Shown here: one piece after another, positions 7,933-16,775 of the stretch
Position numbering within the stretch: position 1 is the stretch's first letter
How the letters are laid out: every line of letters begins with the position of its first letter
DNA from: Azospirillum soli
Lineage (GTDB): Bacteria; Pseudomonadota; Alphaproteobacteria; Azospirillales; Azospirillaceae
Direction of reading: 5' to 3'
Assembly (NCBI RefSeq): GCF_017876165.1
Contig: NZ_JAGINQ010000035.1
Coordinates: 1 to 49,130 of the forward strand
DNA length: 49,130 nucleotides
Position numbers and translations under genes: made by a program
Notes under the pieces: model-generated
The model's input: the letters and a program-made list of their open reading frames with translations, nothing else
Told to the model about the DNA's origin: nothing
Databases searched by the model: none

Positions 7933-9551
7933 TGCGGGTGGCCGCCGGGGTTTCCGACACCGCCTCCGCCGACCTGCGGACCGCCCTGGAACAGGCCCTG
8001 GCGTTGATTCGGGCTGGTCGGCCGGAGGACGCGGAAACTCTTTGCCGCGATCTGGCCACGCGGTTTCCCGCCAACGCCGACAGCCATCATCTGCATGGCC
8101 TGGCTGCCCTGAGCGACAAGCGGGCGACCGATGCCCTGCCGCGCCTTGCCCGCGCGGTGGCTCTTGCGCCCGACGTCGCGTCCTTCCGGACCAATCTGGG
8201 CACCGCCCAGCAGGGAAGCGGGGCGTCGGATCAGGCCGAGCGCGGCTTTCGCCGCGCATTGCGGATCGCGCCGGATCAGGCGGAAACCAGTTTCAACCTG
8301 GCCAATCTCCTGCTCCTGTCAAATCGGCCGGAGGAGGCGGAACCCTTTCTCCGGCGCGCGGTCGCGCTCCAGCCGGAGCGGGCCAAATATTGGGTCAGGC
8401 TGGGCAACCTGTTCCTGGGATTGCGCCGCGACCGCGCGGCCGTCCGTGCCTACGAGATCGCCAACGTCACGGCCGGCGGCCATTGCGACGGCACGGCGAT
8501 CAACCATGGCATGGCCCTTCACCGGATGAACCGTCTGGCCGAGGCTCTCGTCTGCTACGACCGGGCCTTGGCCGACAATCCCGACAACGCCGTCGCCCAT
8601 TGGAACCGCGCTCTGACCCTGCTGCTGTCGGGGCGGCTGACCGAGGGCTGGGATGAGTATGAATGGCGATGGCGTCTGGCCGAATGCCAGCCCCGCCCCT
8701 TCGACCGGCCCCTGTGGACCGGCGAAGCGCTGGACGGGCGAATCCTGCTCGTCCACGCCGAACAGGGTTTGGGCGACACGCTGCATCTCGTCCGCTACCT
8801 GCCCTTGGTGATGGAGCAGGCGGCGGCGCGAGGCGGAAAGTTGGTTTTGGAATGCCAGCCGCCGCTTTCCCGTCTGCTCGCCGACAGCTTTCCCGGCGTG
8901 GCGGTGGTGCCGGCCGGCGATCCCCTGCCCGCCTTCGACGCGCATCTTCCGCTGCTGAGCCTGCCCCGGGTCTTTCGGACCAAGCTGGATGACATACCGT
9001 CTTCCACGCCCTATCTGCGCGCGCCCGGCGGGGCGGTCCTGCCGCCAGGCCGTCCCGGCACCTTGGCCGTCGGGCTGGTCTGGGGCGGCGACCCGGCCCA
9101 CCGCAACGACCGGCAGCGCTCCCTCGATCTGGAGGCGTTGCAGGCGCTGCTGGCCATTCCCGGCGTGACCTTCTACAGCGTGCAGAAGGGAGACAAGGCG
9201 CGCGCCCTCGCCGACGCGGATCGCGAGGGAGTGGTCGTGGACCTCGGCCCCGCCATCGGCGATTTCACCGACACGGCGGCCTTCCTCCAGCGCATGGATT
9301 GGGTGGTGACGGTCGACACGTCGGTGGCGCATCTGGCCGGCGCGCTGGGTCGGTCGGTCTGCGTGATGCTGCCTTATTCACCAGACTGGCGATGGCTTTT
9401 GGACCGTTCGGATAGTCCGTGGTATCCTACCGCCACCCTGTTCCGCCAAGCCACACCAGGCGACTGGACGGGCGTGGTCCGCGCCGTCGCCGCCCACCTC
9501 ACCCACACTCGAACCACCCCGGCCGTCGGTCCCGGCCGCCGGAATCCATGA
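7932..9551 (+). CDS. TPR protein with GT9-like glycosyltransferase domain
   Basis: 539 aa from ATG 7932, which overlaps the preceding stop (TGATG); in-frame GTG codons at 7899, 7911 and 7929 are alternatives. TPRs cover residues about 10-235 (SHHLHGLAALSDKRATDAL, SFNLANLLLLSNRPEEAEP). The C-terminal domain has LVHAEQGLGDTLHLVRYLP, VGLVWGGDPAHRNDR, SVQKGD, MDWVVTVDTSVAHLAGALG and RSDSPWYPTATLFRQ. It shares its layout with the proteins at 2034 and 43483. Probably works with the GT41 protein on the same acceptor class; substrate unknown. Confidence 0.82.
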   Translation: MRVAAGVSDTASADLRTALEQALALIRAGRPEDAETLCRDLATRFPANADSHHLHGLAALSDKRATDALPRLARAVALAPDVASFRTNLGTAQQGSGASDQAERGFRRALRIAPDQAETSFNLANLLLLSNRPEEAEPFLRRAVALQPERAKYWVRLGNLFLGLRRDRAAVRAYEIANVTAGGHCDGTAINHGMALHRMNRLAEALVCYDRALADNPDNAVAHWNRALTLLLSGRLTEGWDEYEWRWRLAECQPRPFDRPLWTGEALDGRILLVHAEQGLGDTLHLVRYLPLVMEQAAARGGKLVLECQPPLSRLLADSFPGVAVVPAGDPLPAFDAHLPLLSLPRVFRTKLDDIPSSTPYLRAPGGAVLPPGRPGTLAVGLVWGGDPAHRNDRQRSLDLEALQALLAIPGVTFYSVQKGDKARALADADREGVVVDLGPAIGDFTDTAAFLQRMDWVVTVDTSVAHLAGALGRSVCVMLPYSPDWRWLLDRSDSPWYPTATLFRQATPGDWTGVVRAVAAHLTHTRTTPAVGPGRRNP

Positions 9552-9570
9552 CTTTTCTTCCCGGCCCGCC

Positions 9571-10785
9571 ATGAAAATTGTCTTCATCCATCAGAACATG
9601 CCGGGGCAATACAAGCACCTGGCCGCCCGTCTTGCGCAAAACCCCGACAACCAGGTGGTCTTCATAACCAAGCGCAAGGACCGCGAGCTGCCGGGCGTCA
9701 AGCGGATCAGCTACGATCTGACGCGGGCGCCCAGCAAGACGATCCACCAGTATCTGTACCGGGCGGAGGATGCGGTCCTGCACGGGCAGGCAGTGGCCCG
9801 CATCCTGCTCCAGATGCGGCGGGAACGGTTCATCCCCGACATCATCATCACCCACCCCGGCTGGGGCGAGGCGCTGTTCGCCAAGGACGTTTTCCCGGAA
9901 ACGCCGCTGCTGAACCATTGCGAGTTCTACTATCAGGCGCGTGGCCAGGATCTCGACTTCGATCCATCCAACCCGCCGGAACTCGACGGTATCCTGCGCT
10001 CGCGCGTGCGCAACAGCCATCTTCTGCTGTCGCTGGAATCCTGCGACCGGGGTCTCTCGCCCACGCAATGGCAGCGCAGCGTTCACCCGAAGATCTACCA
10101 TTCGAAGATCGCGGTCATCCACGAGGGGGTCGACACCGGCGCTCTGCAACCCAACCCCGAGGCGACGTTCGAGCTGCCCGACGGCACCGTGCTGACCCGG
10201 CAGGACGAGGTGGTGACCTACGTCGCCCGCAACCTGGAGCCCTACCGCGGCTTCCCGACCTTCATGCGCGCGATCCCGCGCATCTGCGAACAGCGTCCCG
10301 ACGCCAAGATCCTGATCGTCGGCGGCGACGGCGTCAGCTACGGCGGCGCCCCGCAGGACGCGGCGAACTGGCGGGAAAAGATGTTGGCCGAGGTGCCCGT
10401 CGATCCGTCCCGCGTCTTCTTCCTGGGCTACCTGCCCTACGACCGCTTCACCCGGATGCTTCAGGTGACGTCGGCTCACGTCTACCTGACCTTCCCCTTC
10501 GTGCTGTCCTGGTCGATGCTGGAGGCGATGGCGCTCGGCGCGCTCGTCATCGGTTCGCGGACCAAGCCGGTGGAGGAGGTCATCACCCACGGCGAGAACG
10601 GGCTTCTGGTCGATTTCTTCTCGCCGGAAAACGTCGCCGATCAGGTCGTCTCGGTTCTGAAGGACCGTGGCGACTTCGCGGAGGTCGCCCGCGCAGGCCG
10701 ACGCACCGTGCTGCGCAAGTACGACCTCGCCCATTGCCTGAAGCAGCAGATGTCCCTCATCCACTCCATGGTGCGGAGGTCGTGA
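9571..10785 (+). CDS. GT4-family glycosyltransferase
   Basis: 404 aa, starting MKIVFIHQNMPGQYKHLA. Typical two-domain GT-B layout: a nucleotide-fold N-terminus, then VTYVARNLEPYRGFPTFMRA, ILIVGGDGVSYGG, VFFLGYLPYDRFTRML and the donor-binding region SWSMLEAMALGALVIGSRTKPVEEVI with the ExxxxxxxxE-like spacing of GT4. It starts 19 bp after the TPR transferase and its TGA overlaps the next ATG by one base (TGATG), so the two are probably translationally coupled. Donor sugar not identifiable. Confidence 0.87.
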   Translation: MKIVFIHQNMPGQYKHLAARLAQNPDNQVVFITKRKDRELPGVKRISYDLTRAPSKTIHQYLYRAEDAVLHGQAVARILLQMRRERFIPDIIITHPGWGEALFAKDVFPETPLLNHCEFYYQARGQDLDFDPSNPPELDGILRSRVRNSHLLLSLESCDRGLSPTQWQRSVHPKIYHSKIAVIHEGVDTGALQPNPEATFELPDGTVLTRQDEVVTYVARNLEPYRGFPTFMRAIPRICEQRPDAKILIVGGDGVSYGGAPQDAANWREKMLAEVPVDPSRVFFLGYLPYDRFTRMLQVTSAHVYLTFPFVLSWSMLEAMALGALVIGSRTKPVEEVITHGENGLLVDFFSPENVADQVVSVLKDRGDFAEVARAGRRTVLRKYDLAHCLKQQMSLIHSMVRRS

Positions 10786-12350
10786 TGGACGCGGTCGCCG
10801 CAAGGCTGGCCGATCTGGTGCCGGCCGATGCCCGCACCGTGTTCGAGATGTGCCGCCCAGGGGACTCGGTCGCGCGCCGGGTCCGTCTGCGCAACCCAGT
10901 GACCTCGTTCGCCGTTCTGCCGCTGCCCGCCGCCGGCTCCCCGACGGACTTACCCGCGCCGAACCTGCCCGATCTCCTCGGACCGCCCCGTCCGCGCTTC
11001 GACGCGCTGCTGTTCCATGAAGCGTTCCTGGATCTAGCGGATCCGTTCGCGGCGATGGCGACCGCTCTTGGCCATCTGAGGCCCGGCGGCCCCATTCTCC
11101 TGGTGCTGCCGTACGGCTGGTGCGAGCGGCAGCGCGTCGAGCGATCGTCCTCTTCTCTCATCACGGCCATCCAAGCGGCCCTGGAGGAAGGGGCGTTGCA
11201 GGGGAGCGACCTGATCGTCGACGCCGCCGCCCGGATCTTCATCCCCCAGCCGGCCTGCGACCAACCGGAAACCTCTCAGCCCCCCGCCGTATCGCACCTG
11301 ATCGTCCGAGCGGCGCGAAAGTCCGAATTCCGCCGCCTCTACGTCAGCGCCATGACCCTGCGTCCGGCCGGGGCCTGCAACGACACCCGGATCGATCTGC
11401 CCAACGCCTTTCTGGAAACGGTACCGGGGATCCGAACCAAGGCGGCGATCGAGCATGTCAGCAACATCGCGCGGCTTGCGGGCGAGGAACGGATCGCCAT
11501 CCTGCAACGGCGCATCTGCGGACCAAACGACCTTCCTAGCCTGAGGGAGATCGTGCGGGAAGGCTATCTTCTGGTTTCGGAGTTCGACGACCATCCGAAC
11601 CACTGGCCGAACATGCTCAAGTATGGGCACCTGACCTTTCGGGCGGTGCACGCGGTCCAGACCTCGACCGATCTCCTGGCCCGGGAACTGAGCGCCTACA
11701 ATCCCGAACTGGCCGTCTTCCCCAACCAGATCGCCACCCTTCCTCCGCCGCGCCCGCCGCGCACGGACGGGAAGACGGTTCTGTTCTTCGGCGCCTTCAA
11801 CCGTGGCGACGACGCGCATCCCCTATTGGCGCCGCTCAACCGGATCCTGGCCGCCAACCCGGGGCGGGTCGGCGTGCAGGTCGTGCACGACCGCGCCTTC
11901 TTCGACGCGCTGGAAACCGACGACAAGAGCTTCATGCCGACCTGCAATTACGACGGCTACATCCAGGCTCTGCGGCGTTGCGACGTCGGGCTGCTGCCGC
12001 TGAACGACACTCTGTTCAACCGCAGCAAATCCGACCTGAAATACATCGAGTGCGCTGCCCACGGCGTGGTTGCCTTGGCCAGTCCGGTCGTCTACGATGA
12101 AACGGTCCGCGACGGGGAAACCGGAGTCCTCTTCCGGTCGCCGGAGGACTTCGCCGACCGGCTGAACCGGCTGATCGCCGACACGGAATGGCGCGCCGGC
12201 ATCGCGGAGCGCGCCTATCGCTACGTCCGCGACAACCGCCTGATGGCCCAGCATTTCCGCAAGCGGCTGGATTGGTACCGGTCCCTGCTGGAGCGCAAGG
12301 ACGAACTTGACGCCCGCCTTTTCGAACGGGTTCCCGCCTTGCGCCTCTAG
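10785..12350 (+). CDS. Methyltransferase-like domain fused to a glycosyltransferase
   Basis: 521 aa from ATG 10785, coupled to the upstream gene. Residues 1-150 look like a class I SAM methyltransferase shell (DALLFHEAFLDLADPFAAMA, LGHLRPGGPILLVLPYG), but the expected glycine-rich motif I is replaced by VFEMCRPGDSVARRV, so it may be inactive. The C-terminal part is GT-B-like: GKTVLFFGAFNRGDDAHPLL, ALRRCDVGLLPLNDTLFNRSKSDLKYIECAAHG and YDETVRDGETGVLF. This is the last gene of the four-gene run; the hairpin array follows. Confidence 0.72.
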   Translation: MDAVAARLADLVPADARTVFEMCRPGDSVARRVRLRNPVTSFAVLPLPAAGSPTDLPAPNLPDLLGPPRPRFDALLFHEAFLDLADPFAAMATALGHLRPGGPILLVLPYGWCERQRVERSSSSLITAIQAALEEGALQGSDLIVDAAARIFIPQPACDQPETSQPPAVSHLIVRAARKSEFRRLYVSAMTLRPAGACNDTRIDLPNAFLETVPGIRTKAAIEHVSNIARLAGEERIAILQRRICGPNDLPSLREIVREGYLLVSEFDDHPNHWPNMLKYGHLTFRAVHAVQTSTDLLARELSAYNPELAVFPNQIATLPPPRPPRTDGKTVLFFGAFNRGDDAHPLLAPLNRILAANPGRVGVQVVHDRAFFDALETDDKSFMPTCNYDGYIQALRRCDVGLLPLNDTLFNRSKSDLKYIECAAHGVVALASPVVYDETVRDGETGVLFRSPEDFADRLNRLIADTEWRAGIAERAYRYVRDNRLMAQHFRKRLDWYRSLLERKDELDARLFERVPALRL

Positions 12351-12420
12351 AGCGGATTTCGATCCCCTCTGGACCGCGACGGCGGACCTGGGCGCCCATG
12401 TGTCCGAAGTCCGGCCTCTC

Positions 12421-12545
12421 GCGGGAACGCAGTTCCCGCTGGCGGCAGGCGGATGCCACAGCATCCGCTGAGAGCCGGCAAGCGAGGCTATTTGAATCTT
12501 AAGCGAACGACAGTTCGCTTAAGCGGGCGCGGCAAGCGCGCTCCC
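12421..12545. repeat. Row of four hairpins, REP-like
   Basis: Consecutive inverted repeats: gcgggaac/gttcccgc (12421-12439), gcggatgc/gcatccgc (12449-12468), cttaagcgaac/gttcgcttaag (12498-12523, 11-bp perfect stem with a 4-nt loop) and an imperfect gcgggcgcg...gcgcgctcccgc (about 12521-12545). They follow the end of the four-gene run. No T-run follows, so these are not classical terminators. Confidence 0.6.
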
Positions 12546-12579
12546 GCCCTCCCTGCAACCGCAAACGTCGAAGGTCGCC

Positions 12580-12834
12580 ATGCCCGCCGCCGCCGCCGTC
12601 TCATATCACCCGGATGCTTTTTCGGTCGGGCGCACGGACCTCAAGGGCCGGCACTCCGCCGGAGCCGGCTTCCTATCGGGTCGCGCCCGGTGCCAAGCGG
12701 AGCCGGTTCTACACTGTTACGCGACGAACTGTCGCCTTGCGGTGGAACAAGCGGTCGGCTGGGCACCCTCGACGACGGCTGGCGACCGGCGCTCGACCGC
12801 CTGGACGACGACCTGCGCGCCCATCATCCTCTAA
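12580..12834 (+). pseudogene. N-terminal remnant of a glycosyltransferase
   Basis: The 84-codon frame starts MPAAAAVSYHPDAFSVGRTD and continues LKGRHSAGAGFLSG, which resembles the N-terminal segment of a glycosyltransferase type with a SYHPD...GRxSAGxGFL opening. It then loses recognisable sequence (EPVLHCYATN, VGWAPSTT) and ends 13 bp before the next gene. Most likely a truncated gene whose body was lost. The resemblance is from memory, not a search. Confidence 0.4.
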
Positions 12835-12847
12835 AAGGCAGCCGTTC

Positions 12848-13774
12848 ATGAAGCGCACGGACACGATCATCGTCACCTCAGCGAATTCGGCCTATGTGCC
12901 GTTGCTGAATGGGCTTCTGGAGTCCTTGCGCGACCATGGGGCGGATTTCCCTGTCGGCATTCTCGACACCGGGCTGAGCCCGGCGGACCGCGACGGGCTC
13001 AGCCCGGTGGTCGAGCGGACCGCCGTTCCCGACTGGCACATGAGCGATGTGCAGCGCGCCCGCTTCCAGCCGCCGGAATGGATCAAGGCGATGACCGCCC
13101 GGCCCCACCTGCGCGACTATTTTCCCGGCTACCGGACCTATCTCTGGCTTGACGCCGACACCTGGGTCGCCACCCCGACCGCGCTCGCGACGCTGGTTGC
13201 CGCCACGAGCGGGCGGGACATCGCCATCGTGCCGACGGTGGATCCGGCCTATGTCCGCTATCACGGGCTGGATGCCCTGAAGGCGCGGACGGCCATCCTG
13301 CCGGTCTACCGGACCCTGCTTCCGGAAGCCTTGGCGCAGACCATGCTGGTGCTGGGGGAATTGTGCTCGGGCGTCTTCGCCATGCCCGCAGGGTCGCCCG
13401 TCTGGAAGCGCTGGGCGGAAGAGATCGGCCCGATCCTTGACTTTTCTGCGGAACGGTCAGGCACGCTCTATCATATCTTCGAGCAGACGGCCCTCAACCT
13501 CGCGGTTCACCGGCACCACGCCGACGCTGCCTTCCTGCCGGCCCGGTTCAATTGGGTGCTGGGCGAGGCGCAGCCGGTTATCGACGGGACGACGGGACGC
13601 CTGCACGTTCCCCAGCCACCGCACGATCCCATCGAGATCCTCCACCTGATCCACAGCGGCCGTTCCCTGGCCGACAAGATGGCCCCGCTGGAGGCGCGGA
13701 CCCTGTCCGGCCAAAACATTACGACGGCCTTCGACTACCGCTCGATCCGCTCGCTCATGCCGGTGAGCGCTTAA
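12848..13774 (+). CDS. Putative glycosyltransferase (GT8-like fold)
   Basis: 308 aa from ATG 12848 (MKRTDTIIVTSANSAYVPL). A DxD-type motif is visible in YRTYLWLDADTWVATPTAL near residue 100, preceded by a nucleotide-binding style N-terminus (LLNGLLESLRDHGADFPVGI, ILDTGLSP). Late motifs FEQTALNLAVHRH and ARFNWVLGEAQPV resemble the acceptor-side region of retaining GT8-type transferases. It converges on the fucose operon and may be transcribed alone from the 12.6-12.8 kb region. Substrate unknown. Confidence 0.68.
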   Translation: MKRTDTIIVTSANSAYVPLLNGLLESLRDHGADFPVGILDTGLSPADRDGLSPVVERTAVPDWHMSDVQRARFQPPEWIKAMTARPHLRDYFPGYRTYLWLDADTWVATPTALATLVAATSGRDIAIVPTVDPAYVRYHGLDALKARTAILPVYRTLLPEALAQTMLVLGELCSGVFAMPAGSPVWKRWAEEIGPILDFSAERSGTLYHIFEQTALNLAVHRHHADAAFLPARFNWVLGEAQPVIDGTTGRLHVPQPPHDPIEILHLIHSGRSLADKMAPLEARTLSGQNITTAFDYRSIRSLMPVSA

Positions 13775-13801
13775 AAAGGCCAATTCAAGCGCTCGCCGGT
13801 A

Positions 13802-14734
13802 TCAGGCATCGTCCGGCACCAGTCGGAGGCGGTCATCCAGTATGGCGGCCAGGGCAGCGCATCGCTCGGGTGCGGGAAGGGAATGGCGCCGTACGGCGTC
13901 GAGCAGCGCCCGTGTCCGCGCGTACAGTGCGGTCCAGCGGCGCCGGCTGATCCCCGCTTTCACCGGTTCGCCGTTGTTCAGGAAGGTGTGAATGCCTTGG
14001 AGGTCATCCGGCTCCATGGGCATCCCGACAGCCGCGACGTTGCGCAACGCGCAACGCAGCAGGGTGCGGCGGTAGGCATCGAACGAGCGGATCGCGCTGT
14101 TTCCGGCATGCTTGCGCAGCTTGATCAAGGGCCGGGGCAAGTTGGCCGCTGGCCCGTGGACCAGCAGCGCGGACAGGAAGTCGAAATCCTCGGCGATGGG
14201 AATACTCTCGTCGAAACGCACGCATGCTGCGCGCAGGGCCGGTCCGTCAACCATCGTCGCGCTGAGGCACAGCATCGGCGCGAACAGCCCACGCCAGCGG
14301 ATGTCCAGATCCTGTTCGGGATAGCCGATCGTATGCGTGACGCGCAGATCCGGTCCGGATACGGCTATGGCACCCCCCACGGCGACGAGGTTCGGGGAAG
14401 CCGCGAAACGGGCGAGCTGGCTTTCCAGTCGTCCAGGCAGGACGACGTCGTCGCTGTCCAGAAAGGCCAGGAACCGCCCCCGCGCGGCGTCGATGCCCGT
14501 GTTCCGGGCGGCCGAGACGCCCCGGTTTGCGGCGTGCCGCAGATATCGAACGGTGTGTTCGCCGCCGTACCGCTCCTCCACGGCGGTCTGGGTGCCGTCG
14601 TCCGACGCATCATCGATCACCAGCACCTCGGCGCTGCCCTCCACCCGTTGCGCCAGGACGCTGTCCACCGCCTCCAGCAGCAGAGCCAAGCGGTTGAAGG
14701 ACGGGATGATCACGGAAACCAACGGCGGGGACAT
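13802..14734 (-). CDS. GT2-family glycosyltransferase
   Basis: 310 aa with the GT2 (GT-A) signature: VSVIIPSFNRLALLLEAVDS at the N-terminus, EVLVIDDASDDGT, NRGVSAARNTGI and the DxD motif in FLAFLDSDDVVLPGRL near residue 97, with AEDFDFLSALL further on. Such inverting enzymes add one sugar to a lipid-linked or growing glycan at the inner membrane face. Last gene of the minus-strand manC-gmd-fcl-GT61 operon, 12 bp after the GT61 gene, so it may use a GDP-sugar made there (inference). Confidence 0.88.
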   Translation of the reverse strand: MSPPLVSVIIPSFNRLALLLEAVDSVLAQRVEGSAEVLVIDDASDDGTQTAVEERYGGEHTVRYLRHAANRGVSAARNTGIDAARGRFLAFLDSDDVVLPGRLESQLARFAASPNLVAVGGAIAVSGPDLRVTHTIGYPEQDLDIRWRGLFAPMLCLSATMVDGPALRAACVRFDESIPIAEDFDFLSALLVHGPAANLPRPLIKLRKHAGNSAIRSFDAYRRTLLRCALRNVAAVGMPMEPDDLQGIHTFLNNGEPVKAGISRRRWTALYARTRALLDAVRRHSLPAPERCAALAAILDDRLRLVPDDA

Positions 14735-14746
14735 CGCTTCGGACTT

Positions 14747-15796
14747 TCAGTTTCGGTTCAGGGCCTCGATGACACGGGCCGGGTCGATGCAAAAGCCTGC
14801 GTTGTGATCCCTGGGCCGGTCGGTGTCCGCCGCAGTCGCTCGAAGCGCGCCGTAACCATGGCCCAGCGCGCGGGCGAGAACGGCGAAATGCCGCAAGGGC
14901 GCGACGTCGGGCCACAGCTCGACCACCGCCGCTCCCGGCGGGGCGAACAGCATGTTCGTCAGGCCGGCGCCGTGCGGCCCCACGATCACGCTCGCCTCGG
15001 CGAACAGCCGGTGTTGCTCCGCGAAGGGCAAATGGGACGGGACCACGGTCTCGAAACCAGCCGCCTCCAGCGTCGCGGCAAGCTCCGCCTCGTTGTGGAT
15101 GCGGCGTGATGCGGCGTCACGGCGGGACACGTAGAGTTTGCGCGTGCCGGAGACCTTCCTCTGAAAGGCCGCCCGCAGGATCTCCACGCCATGCGGATGC
15201 ACGAAGCCGTACTGCGAGAGGTTGGAGAGGACGCAGAGCGAGCGGAACGGAGTCGCCCGCGCACCGTCGATCCACAGGATCTCCTCCTCACGGATGCCGA
15301 GGCCGTGAAGCAGGGTGCGGGCGAAGGCCGGCGGGTCGCGCAGCAGGGCGATCCGCCGAATCCCCATCGCCGTGAGGCGCGCTTTCAGCCGCGAGAAGAC
15401 GACGAGGCGGGGAAAGAAATCGATCAGCCAGTGATAATAGTTCCCCATCACGTCGCCGCCGACAAACAGGACCGGTTCGTCGATGGAATCGGCCATCTCC
15501 AGCGTCAGGACGCACCCATCGCCTCCGATCGGACGGATCGCCGGAAAACGCCCCTTACGGATCAGGAACGGGTTGATGGCGGTGCCGTCCACAATCAGCC
15601 GCCCGTCACCGGTCAGGAAGCTCCAGTCCGGCGGCACGGCGAGTACGCCGTCGAGCGCGAACAGCGCCGGAAACAGCCGGATGTCGTGAGCGTCCCGGAC
15701 CAGAATTCCCTGGGGCGCCAGGGCGCCGATCAGCCGCCCCACCTCGAACACGGATGCAAAACGCGCCCCACGATGCAGGGAAGGGGGGGCGTCCAT
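14747..15796 (-). CDS. GT61-family (DUF563) glycosyltransferase
   Basis: 349 aa from ATG 15796, which lies 10 bp after the fcl stop. The GT61 signature is plain: GNYYHWLIDFFPRLVVF in the first half, LYVSRRDAASRRIHNEAEL, then VIVGPHGAGLTNMLFAPPGAAVVEL near residue 285. The family includes bacterial polysaccharide transferases related to plant xylosyltransferases and EOGT. An upstream frame extension to 15838 would overlap fcl and is less likely. Donor unknown; GDP-fucose is possible from context. Confidence 0.87.
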   Translation of the reverse strand: MDAPPSLHRGARFASVFEVGRLIGALAPQGILVRDAHDIRLFPALFALDGVLAVPPDWSFLTGDGRLIVDGTAINPFLIRKGRFPAIRPIGGDGCVLTLEMADSIDEPVLFVGGDVMGNYYHWLIDFFPRLVVFSRLKARLTAMGIRRIALLRDPPAFARTLLHGLGIREEEILWIDGARATPFRSLCVLSNLSQYGFVHPHGVEILRAAFQRKVSGTRKLYVSRRDAASRRIHNEAELAATLEAAGFETVVPSHLPFAEQHRLFAEASVIVGPHGAGLTNMLFAPPGAAVVELWPDVAPLRHFAVLARALGHGYGALRATAADTDRPRDHNAGFCIDPARVIEALNRN

Positions 15797-15806
15797 CGGC
15801 GGAGGA

Positions 15807-16775
15807 TCAGGGCACCGCCGGCTGGGCGACGTTGGCACGGTACCAGTCGTAGGTGCTCTCCACGCCCGCGCGCAGGTCGATGCGGGCCGTCCAGCCCAGA
15901 CGGGCCAGTTGCCCGACGTCCAGAAGCTTGCGCGGCGTCCCGTCCGGCTTGCTGGTGTCGTAGACGAAGCGGCCGGTGTAGCCGACCACGCCGGCGATCA
16001 GTTCGGCCAGTTCGCTGATCATCACGTCCGTGCCGGTGCCGACGTTGAGCGGGATGTCGCCCGAATAGTTCTGCAGCAGGAAGACCGACGCGTCGGCGAG
16101 GTCGTCCACATGCAGGAACTCGCGGCGCGGCTTGCCGCTGCCCCACAGCTCCACCGCCTCAAGGCCGTCCCGCTTGGCGCGGTCGATCTTGGACAGGAGG
16201 GCCGGCAGCACGTGGCTGGAGGTCAGGTCGAAGTTGTCGCCGGGGCCGTACAGGTTGGTCGGCATCAGCGAGATGAAGTCGCAGCCGTACTGCTTGCGGT
16301 AGGCCTGGCACAGCTTGATGCCGGCGATCTTGGCGATCGCGTACCACTCGTTGGTCGGCTCCAGCGGGCCGGTCAGCAGCGCGTCCTCAGGAATCGGCTG
16401 CGGCGCCAGCCGCGGATAGATGCAGGACGACCCGAGGAACAGAAGCTTGGACACCCCCGTCCGCCACGCGGCGTGGATGATGTTCGTCTCGATGGCCAGA
16501 TTGTCGTAGATGAACTCCGCCGGCCGGGTGGAGTTGGCGAGGATGCCGCCCACCTTGGCCGCGGCGACCACCACCGCATCCGGCCGCTCGTCCGCCATCC
16601 AGGCCTCGACCTCGGCCTGCCGGCGCAGATCGACCCGATCGCGGCCGGCGGTCAGGACCGTGCAGTCCTCACCGGCCAGACGGCGGACGACGGCGGATCC
16701 CACCATGCCCCGGTGGCCGGCCACCCAGACGCGACGGCCCTTCAGTGGGAAGGACGGTTCAGCCACGGTCGCCAT
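15807..16775 (-). CDS. fcl: GDP-L-fucose synthase
   Basis: 322 aa, short-chain dehydrogenase fold. NADPH-binding GHRGMVGSAVVRRL is near residue 20, FLGSSCIYPRLAPQPIPEDALL follows, and the catalytic Tyr-Lys pair is in EWYAIAKIAGIKLCQAYRKQ. SLMPTNLYGPGDNFD and SGKPRREFLHVDDLADA are characteristic of Fcl. It carries out the 3,5-epimerisation and 4-reduction of GDP-4-keto-6-deoxymannose to GDP-L-fucose. ATG 16775 overlaps the end of gmd by 17 bp; GTG 16796 is an alternative start. Same operon as gmd and manC. Confidence 0.95.
   Translation of the reverse strand: MATVAEPSFPLKGRRVWVAGHRGMVGSAVVRRLAGEDCTVLTAGRDRVDLRRQAEVEAWMADERPDAVVVAAAKVGGILANSTRPAEFIYDNLAIETNIIHAAWRTGVSKLLFLGSSCIYPRLAPQPIPEDALLTGPLEPTNEWYAIAKIAGIKLCQAYRKQYGCDFISLMPTNLYGPGDNFDLTSSHVLPALLSKIDRAKRDGLEAVELWGSGKPRREFLHVDDLADASVFLLQNYSGDIPLNVGTGTDVMISELAELIAGVVGYTGRFVYDTSKPDGTPRKLLDVGQLARLGWTARIDLRAGVESTYDWYRANVAQPAVP

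Noticed and set aside
6088..8259. 723-codon minus-strand frame opposite the GT41 gene
   Set aside because: A shadow frame caused by high GC; the plus strand encodes a clear TPR-GT41 protein and the minus product has no family features.
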